Shown here: positions 8,208 through 12,327 of the stretch, piece by piece
Position numbering within the stretch: the stretch's first letter is position 1
Layout of the letters: every line of letters begins with the position of its first letter
Origin: Gemmatimonadota bacterium
GTDB taxonomy: Bacteria; Gemmatimonadota; Gemmatimonadetes; Gemmatimonadales; GWC2-71-9
Assembly (NCBI GenBank): GCA_003221985.1
Contig: QHUQ01000223.1
Span: 1 to 12,327, forward strand
Direction of reading: 5' to 3'
Length of the DNA: 12,327 nucleotides
Notes under the pieces: model-generated
The model's database searches: none
Seen by the model: only the letters and a program-made list of their open reading frames with translations
What the model was told of the DNA's origin: nothing
Position numbers and translations under genes: made by a program

Positions 8208-8456
8208 TTGAGCGTGCCGCGAACCGAACCCGACGATGCGACGCGGCTCTCGGCGGCCAAACAGGCCAGCCTGGAGGTGACGCTGGCGGACGGCTCCAAG
8301 CTGAGCGGCCGTGCGACCCTCGAGCTGCCGCAGCATCACTCGCGGCTGCTCGACTACCTCAACGCGTCGCCCGAGCCGTTCTTTGCCATCGCGACCGCCG
8401 ATGAAGTCCACCTCGTGAACCGCGCGCACGTGCTGTACGCGCGCCCTGAGGACTGA
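8208..8456 (+). CDS. Small unassigned protein upstream of the PilT-like ATPase
   Basis: A protein of 82 residues from TTG 8208; GTG 8214 is the other candidate, and neither has a good ribosome binding site. The frame is open back to the TGA at 8148. The body, with ASLEVTLADGSKLSGRATLEL and then SRLLDYLNASPEPFFAIATADEVHLVNRAHVLYARP, reads as a small all-beta domain. It resembles a domain found in short proteins near pilus genes in Gemmatimonadota-like genomes, but I cannot name it with certainty. It ends 3 bp before the ATPase gene, so the two are almost surely coupled and may work together, for example as a small partner or regulator of the pilus motor. No signal peptide, so cytoplasmic. Confidence 0.7.
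   Translation: MSVPRTEPDDATRLSAAKQASLEVTLADGSKLSGRATLELPQHHSRLLDYLNASPEPFFAIATADEVHLVNRAHVLYARPED
8448..8452 (+). promoter_or_regulatory. Ribosome binding site of the PilT-like ATPase
   Basis: GAGGA lies inside the last codons of the preceding gene, 7 bases before ATG 8460. It supports this start over the out-of-frame ATG at 8456 and indicates coupled translation. Confidence 0.7.
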
Positions 8457-8459
8457 TGC

Positions 8460-10088
8460 ATGCCGGCACGGCTTGATCCCTTCGTCGACGTAATGTTGCG
8501 CGAGCGCGCGGACCAGCTGTACCTGCTGCCCGACGAGCCGGTCACGCTGGTCAAAGACGGCAAGCCGCGCAAAGTCTCCAAGCAGCCGCTCACCGACCAG
8601 CACATCTACGCGCTGATGGTCGAAGTCGCGCCGCCCGAAGCGGCGGACAAGATCGACCAGCAGTCGGAGACCGAGTTCGATTACGCGGGCGCGAACGGCT
8701 TGGTGCGTGTGAGGATAGTGCCGGAGGGCGGGCGGCTGACCGCCGTGATCTCGGCCGTCCGCCGCGCCTCGCAAGAGCAAGCGGCGCCTGCAGTTCCGGC
8801 CTCCGCCGCCGCGCGGGCCGATACTACTACGGTGCGTCCGGTGCAGCCGGCAGCAAAACCAGCCGCGCCAGCCAAGGCTCCTCGGGCATCCGTCATCGCC
8901 GCCGCGCCGATGGTCGAAAGTCCCGCGCCAGGAATGCCGGCGGCGCCGAGCGCGCTCCCCGGCGAATTCGCGTCGTCGCAGTACGAGGCCGCCGAGCAGA
9001 AGCTCGGCAAGCTGTTGCGGGCGCTCGTCGGCTCAGGCAGCTCGGACTTGCACCTGCGGGTGGGCGAGCCGCCGCTGTTCCGCACGCACGGCGAGATCAA
9101 GCGCCAGCCCGGGGGGGGCGCGGCGCTCAGCGTGAACGATCTCGAGCTGCTCGTGCTCTCGATCATGCCGGAGCGCAATCGCGGGGAATGGAAAGAGACG
9201 GGTGATACCGATTTCGCCTACGAGATCTCCGGCCTTGCCCGCTTCCGCGTGAATGCGGCGCGCGACCGCAAAGGGCCGGTCGCCGTGTTCCGCGTCATTC
9301 CGGCCAAGGTGGTGACCGTCGAAGAGATGGGGTTGACCGATGAGGTGCAGAAGCTGTGCTACCTGACGAAGGGCCTCGTGTTAGTGACCGGTCCGACGGG
9401 CTCCGGGAAATCGACGACGCTGTGTGCGCTCATCGACCTCGTCAATCGGACCCGGACCGATCACATCATCACGATCGAAGACCCAATCGAGTTTGTGCAC
9501 GAGAACAAGAAGTGCCTGATCACGCAGCGGCAGGTGCACGTGCACACCGAGAGCTTCAGATCCGCGTTGCGGGCCGCGCTGCGCGAGGACCCCGACATCG
9601 TACTGGTCGGCGAGATGCGGGACCTCGAGACGATCGCCATCGCGATCGAGACGGCCGAAACCGGGCATCTCGTTTTCGGCACGCTCCACACCACCACGGC
9701 CGCGTCGACCGTGGACCGCATCATCGATCAGTTTCCCGCGGATCGCCAGGCGCAGATCCGGGTAATGCTATCGGAATCGCTGAAGGGCGTGATTTCGCAG
9801 ACGCTGTGCAAGAAGACCGGTGGTGGTCGCGTGGCGGCACGCGAGATCCTGCTCACCACACCGGCCATCGCGAACCTGATCCGCGAGGGCAAGACGTTCC
9901 AGATTCCCTCGATCATTCAAACCAGCAAGAAGCTGGGGATGCTGACGCTGAACGACGCGCTCCTCGAGCTCGTCGAAAAGAAGGTGATCGAGCCCGACGA
10001 AGCGTACATGCGCTCGGTCGAAAAGGCTGGTCTCTCGGCCAGTCTGAAGGCGAAGGGCTTCAAGGTGACGTTGACCGCAGAAGGTTGA
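8460..10088 (+). CDS. PilT/PilU-like type IV pilus ATPase with a duplicated N-terminal domain
   Basis: Cytoplasmic hexameric motor predicted to drive pilus retraction. The 542 residues are far more than the 340-380 usual for PilT. Residues 173-542 are a full PilT: SSDLHLRVGEPPLF (194-207), Walker A GPTGSGKST (311-319), Asp box ITIEDPIEF, Walker B region DPDIVLVGEMRD (Glu385), His box TGHLVFGTLHT, and the C-terminal AIANLIREGK segment, close to the AIRNLIRE motif linked to retraction. Residues 1-103 appear to be a second, degenerate copy of the PilT N-terminal domain; compare TEFDYAGANGLVRVRI (71-86) with TDFAYEISGLARFRVN (250-265). An Ala/Pro-rich linker (about 104-172) joins the two. The gene starts 3 bp after a small unassigned gene and lies 19 bp before a protease gene. 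Other pilus genes are not in the window. Confidence 0.93.
   Translation: MPARLDPFVDVMLRERADQLYLLPDEPVTLVKDGKPRKVSKQPLTDQHIYALMVEVAPPEAADKIDQQSETEFDYAGANGLVRVRIVPEGGRLTAVISAVRRASQEQAAPAVPASAAARADTTTVRPVQPAAKPAAPAKAPRASVIAAAPMVESPAPGMPAAPSALPGEFASSQYEAAEQKLGKLLRALVGSGSSDLHLRVGEPPLFRTHGEIKRQPGGGAALSVNDLELLVLSIMPERNRGEWKETGDTDFAYEISGLARFRVNAARDRKGPVAVFRVIPAKVVTVEEMGLTDEVQKLCYLTKGLVLVTGPTGSGKSTTLCALIDLVNRTRTDHIITIEDPIEFVHENKKCLITQRQVHVHTESFRSALRAALREDPDIVLVGEMRDLETIAIAIETAETGHLVFGTLHTTTAASTVDRIIDQFPADRQAQIRVMLSESLKGVISQTLCKKTGGGRVAAREILLTTPAIANLIREGKTFQIPSIIQTSKKLGMLTLNDALLELVEKKVIEPDEAYMRSVEKAGLSASLKAKGFKVTLTAEG
9111..9118 (+). repeat. Run of eight G in the PilT-like gene
   Basis: Eight consecutive G follow CCC within codons for Pro-Gly-Gly-Gly, in a loop of the second N-terminal domain. 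A one-base slip would truncate the ATPase before its Walker A motif. The run is short for classical phase variation. Confidence 0.7.
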
Positions 10089-10098
10089 CCCTTTCTTT

Positions 10099-10104
10099 GG
10101 AGGG
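10099..10104 (+). promoter_or_regulatory. Strong ribosome binding site of the serine protease gene
   Basis: GGAGGG lies 3 bases before ATG 10108, in the 19-bp gap after the pilus ATPase. It confirms the start that yields a lipoprotein signal peptide. Confidence 0.7.
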
Positions 10105-10107
10105 TGT

Positions 10108-11325
10108 ATGCGATTGCACCACGTAGCCGTCCGCATCACCGGACTCGCCATTCTCGCCGCCGTGGCGGCGTGCAGTGACACGGGCCCCACGACGGGACCA
10201 GCGCCCACATCGCTGCTCCGGCCGCAGCAGGCGCCCGACATGGCCTCGCTGACCCGCGCGCTGCCGGGCTTCGGCGGCCTCTTCATCGATCACGGCGTGC
10301 CCACCGTCTATCTCACCGACCTGCGGCAGCAGGGCCTGGCGGAACAGCTGCTGGGTGGCTTTGCTCGCGCGCGCGGTGCCACCGGCATCCGTGTTCTCGC
10401 GGGACGCTTTGCTTATGGTGATCTGGACAAGTGGTTCCAGCAGGTATCGAACGAAGCGTTTGCGCAGGGCAGCGTGGTGTTCGTCGATCTCGACGACGCG
10501 GCGAATCGCGTGCTCGTCGGCGTCGAGCCAGGCGCGTCCCACGCCAACATCCATGCGTTGGCGGCTCGTCTCGGAGTCCCCGCCGAGGCGCTCACCGTTC
10601 GCGATGCCGAGCCGATCCACTACGTCGCGACATTGCGCGATCAAGTCCGACCCGTCGTCGCCGGTCTGCAGATCAACTTCAGTAACTTCATCTGCTCGAT
10701 CGGCTTCAATGCGACGAGCGCTGGTCAGGCCTCGTTCGTGACCGCCTCGCACTGCACGGACCGCCAGGGCGGCGTCGAGGGCACGCTGTACTACCAGCCT
10801 CTCGCGAGCACCGCGAACAGCTTCATCGGTACCGAGGTCGCAGACCCGAAATACTTCCGCAACGGCGGCGTGTGCCCGCATGGGAGGAAGTGCCGTTACA
10901 GTGATGCTTCGCGCGCGGCCTACGCGAGCGGGGTGCCGTTCACGTTGGGCGGCATCGCCGCGACCGCCGGACCGAACAATGGCTCGGTCACGATCGCCGG
11001 CACGTTCGCGATCAATGGCGAGGGAGGTGAAGTCGTCGGCGACGTCGCCAACAAGATTGGACGCACCACCGGGTGGACACAGGGCGTGATCACAAATACC
11101 TGCGTCAATACCGGAGTGTCGGGCTCCAACATCGTGCAGCTCTGCCAGAACTTCGTCTCGGCGGGGGTTGGTGGCGGGGATTCCGGCTCTGACGTGTTCC
11201 TGCAATCGGGTGGCGGTGCCCGGCTGCTGGGCGTTCTGTGGGGCGGCAACTCGGCCGGCACACAATTCGTGTACAGCCCGATCGCGAACGTCGAGCAGGA
11301 GCTGGGACCGCTGACGACCTTCTGA
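10108..11325 (+). CDS. Lipoprotein serine protease, chymotrypsin/streptogrisin-like fold
   Basis: A protein of 405 residues predicted to be exported and lipid-anchored: signal peptide with VAAC and Cys22 as the lipidation site. Residues about 45-183 look like a propeptide of the alpha-lytic-protease type (FGGLFIDHG, then VVFVDLDDAANRVLVGVEP and RLGVPAEALTV). A trypsin-like domain starts near VVAGLQI (184-190). The triad candidates are His215 in VTASHCTD, Asp266 in RYSDASRA and Ser359 in GGGDSGSDVF. Cysteines pair plausibly as 196-216 around the His, 256-262, and 332-346. TTGWTQGVITNTC is a motif of the secreted bacterial S1 group. The usual GDSGGP is GDSGSD here, so activity is likely but specificity may be unusual. 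It is followed at once by a BsuPI-like inhibitor-type gene in another frame. No substrate can be assigned. Confidence 0.87.
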   Translation: MRLHHVAVRITGLAILAAVAACSDTGPTTGPAPTSLLRPQQAPDMASLTRALPGFGGLFIDHGVPTVYLTDLRQQGLAEQLLGGFARARGATGIRVLAGRFAYGDLDKWFQQVSNEAFAQGSVVFVDLDDAANRVLVGVEPGASHANIHALAARLGVPAEALTVRDAEPIHYVATLRDQVRPVVAGLQINFSNFICSIGFNATSAGQASFVTASHCTDRQGGVEGTLYYQPLASTANSFIGTEVADPKYFRNGGVCPHGRKCRYSDASRAAYASGVPFTLGGIAATAGPNNGSVTIAGTFAINGEGGEVVGDVANKIGRTTGWTQGVITNTCVNTGVSGSNIVQLCQNFVSAGVGGGDSGSDVFLQSGGGARLLGVLWGGNSAGTQFVYSPIANVEQELGPLTTF

Positions 11326-11684
11326 AACCGCTCGAATTCACCATCGCAGTGCGTGCAGGGGCGCGCGTCGGAAGGCGCGCGCCCTTCACGCTGCGGTTAC
11401 GCAATTCCTCGAAAGATCCCGTCGAAGCACACTTTCTCGGCCGGACGATCGTGTTCGACATCGTCGTCGCGCGCGAGGACGGGGCAATCGTGTGGCGGCG
11501 CCTGGAGCACGGTGTGGGGCCGAGCATCCTCCAGATCCGCTCGCTCAAGCCTGGTGAGTCGCTGCAATGGCACGACACCTGGCTGCCGCAGCAACCAGGC
11601 CGCTACCGCGCCCAGGGGATCCTGCCCTCCGACGCGCCCGAACCACTGCGGACCCCCTGGGTGAGCTTCGCGGTCAGCCCTTGA
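11238..11684 (+). CDS. BsuPI-like proteinase-inhibitor-type domain protein
   Basis: The open frame from GTG 11238 gives 148 residues. The first 30 overlap the protease gene in another frame and look non-native, so the real start is probably CTG 11322 (overlapping the protease stop) or GTG 11349, which would trim the first strand. The domain begins at LEFTIAVRAG and shows the pattern of BsuPI, the intracellular proteinase inhibitor of Bacillus subtilis: FTLRLRNSSKDPVEAHF, TIVFDIVV, EDGAIVWRR, a SLKPGESLQWHDTW block and GRYRAQGIL. The fold is an immunoglobulin-like beta sandwich. No signal peptide is visible, while the neighbouring protease is exported. An inhibitor for that protease is an inference; many BsuPI-domain proteins have no proven inhibitory role. 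No good ribosome binding site is visible, so termination-reinitiation from the protease gene is likely. The 3' end overlaps the oxidoreductase gene by 11 bp. Confidence 0.72.
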   Translation: MGRQLGRHTIRVQPDRERRAGAGTADDLLKPLEFTIAVRAGARVGRRAPFTLRLRNSSKDPVEAHFLGRTIVFDIVVAREDGAIVWRRLEHGVGPSILQIRSLKPGESLQWHDTWLPQQPGRYRAQGILPSDAPEPLRTPWVSFAVSP

Positions 11685-12327
11685 TCGTTTTCGTCGCGTC
11701 GTCCCACGTCACTGTCGTGCGCCGGAAATACGCCTCGTTCGCCATGTGACACGCCAGCGCGGCGTTGTGCCCGAACACCACATCCTCGACGACCGGTTTC
11801 CGCGTGCGCACGGCCTCGAAGAAATTCCACAGGTGCGGCTGCGTGTCGTCGAAGTCGGGACTCGTGAAGGTCACCGTCTCCGATAGCTGGACCGGCTGGC
11901 CGACCTTCAGATCGTTGTCCTTGTGCCATTGCGCTTGGTACGCGTCCCGCAGCGCGCGCGGATAGCTGCCGGTGTAATAACTCGGCCAGTTGTCCTTGCC
12001 GCTCTGCGGGGAGAACGTCAGCGTATTGCCCGACACCTCGAGCACGCCTTTCGATCCCTGGATGCGATACTGCTCGGGCATCTCCGTCCCGAGATTCAGC
12101 CGCATGTACACGGGCAGATCGGTTTCGCCGTAGTAGTAGATCGTCGCGTGCACGTCGGGCATGTTGCGCCCATCCTTCCAGCGCCGGATCCCGCCCACCG
12201 CGGCCGCCTGCTTCGGCGGCTCGTTGATGCCGAGCATGAACTGCATGCCGCTGATCAGGTGGACGAGGAGATCACCGGCGACACCGGTGCCGTATTCCTT
12301 CCAGCAGCGCCAGCGGGCGAAAATGTT
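11674..12327 (-). CDS. Gfo/Idh/MocA-family oxidoreductase, C-terminal part (runs off the window)
   Basis: 217 residues of the C-terminal portion are visible; the frame stays open to the right edge, so the NAD(P)-binding Rossmann half lies outside. Internal methionines (for example at 12244-12246) are not starts. GDLLVHL (Asp codon 12271-12273, His codon 12259-12261) is the D-x3-H catalytic motif of the family, preceded by RWRCWKEYGTG. The sheet domain includes YYYGETDLPVYMRLN, QYRIQGSKGVLEVSG and HLWNFFEAVRTRKP; the last is the usual C-terminal helix where the excluded-sugar-type substrates are framed. Members oxidise sugars, inositols or related alcohols with NAD(P); the exact substrate is unknown. 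It converges on the BsuPI-like gene and seems unrelated to the protease block. Confidence 0.9.
   Translation of the reverse strand, partial: NIFARWRCWKEYGTGVAGDLLVHLISGMQFMLGINEPPKQAAAVGGIRRWKDGRNMPDVHATIYYYGETDLPVYMRLNLGTEMPEQYRIQGSKGVLEVSGNTLTFSPQSGKDNWPSYYTGSYPRALRDAYQAQWHKDNDLKVGQPVQLSETVTFTSPDFDDTQPHLWNFFEAVRTRKPVVEDVVFGHNAALACHMANEAYFRRTTVTWDDATKTIKG

Noticed and set aside
10060..11265. 401-residue minus-strand open frame opposite the protease
   Set aside because: No recognisable motif; the plus-strand frame has a signal peptide, triad and paired cysteines.

Overview
The window is GC-rich and densely coded. It looks like the genome of an environmental soil- or sediment-type bacterium, most plausibly Gemmatimonadota or Acidobacteriota. 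That placement is inferred from the gene families and style (short 'VAC' lipoproteins, a type IV pilus ATPase with extra domains, a four-helix-bundle repeat cassette). There is no rRNA or other marker gene to confirm it. No tRNA, rRNA, CRISPR array, transposase or phage gene was seen, and no gene-free stretch exceeds 300 bases.

Left block (1-4018, + strand): a pyrimidine catabolism operon. The last codons of an upstream gene overlap an NCS1-type nucleobase/hydantoin permease. The permease in turn overlaps a single-chain dihydropyrimidine dehydrogenase, in which the PreT-like (FeS/FAD/NADH) and PreA-like (FMN/ferredoxin) halves are fused as in animal DPD. Together they would import uracil or thymine and reduce the ring. 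The remaining reductive-pathway genes (dihydropyrimidinase, ureidopropionase) would be expected upstream of the window.

Centre (4019-5287): a small predicted lipoprotein is followed by a repeat-bounded cassette. One gene of the four-helix-bundle / 23S-rRNA-intervening-sequence (S23) family lies between two inverted arms of about 41 bp, with 30 of the inner 31 bases matching. A perfect 11-bp-stem hairpin lies at the start of the gene. Size and layout resemble a 23S rRNA intervening sequence, but the cassette sits between protein genes. This is the most unusual object in the window.

Minus-strand block (5288-7799): an uncharacterised membrane protein and an ABC exporter half-transporter, 10 bp apart, form an operon that converges on the cassette and diverges from the next block.

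Right block (7881-11684, + strand): a small Cys-rich anchored protein, an 82-residue unassigned protein, a PilT-like pilus ATPase with a second, degenerate copy of its N-terminal domain, a lipoprotein chymotrypsin-fold serine protease, and directly behind it a BsuPI-like proteinase-inhibitor-type domain protein. At the right edge is the C-terminal part of a Gfo/Idh/MocA oxidoreductase on the minus strand, which overlaps the inhibitor gene tail to tail.
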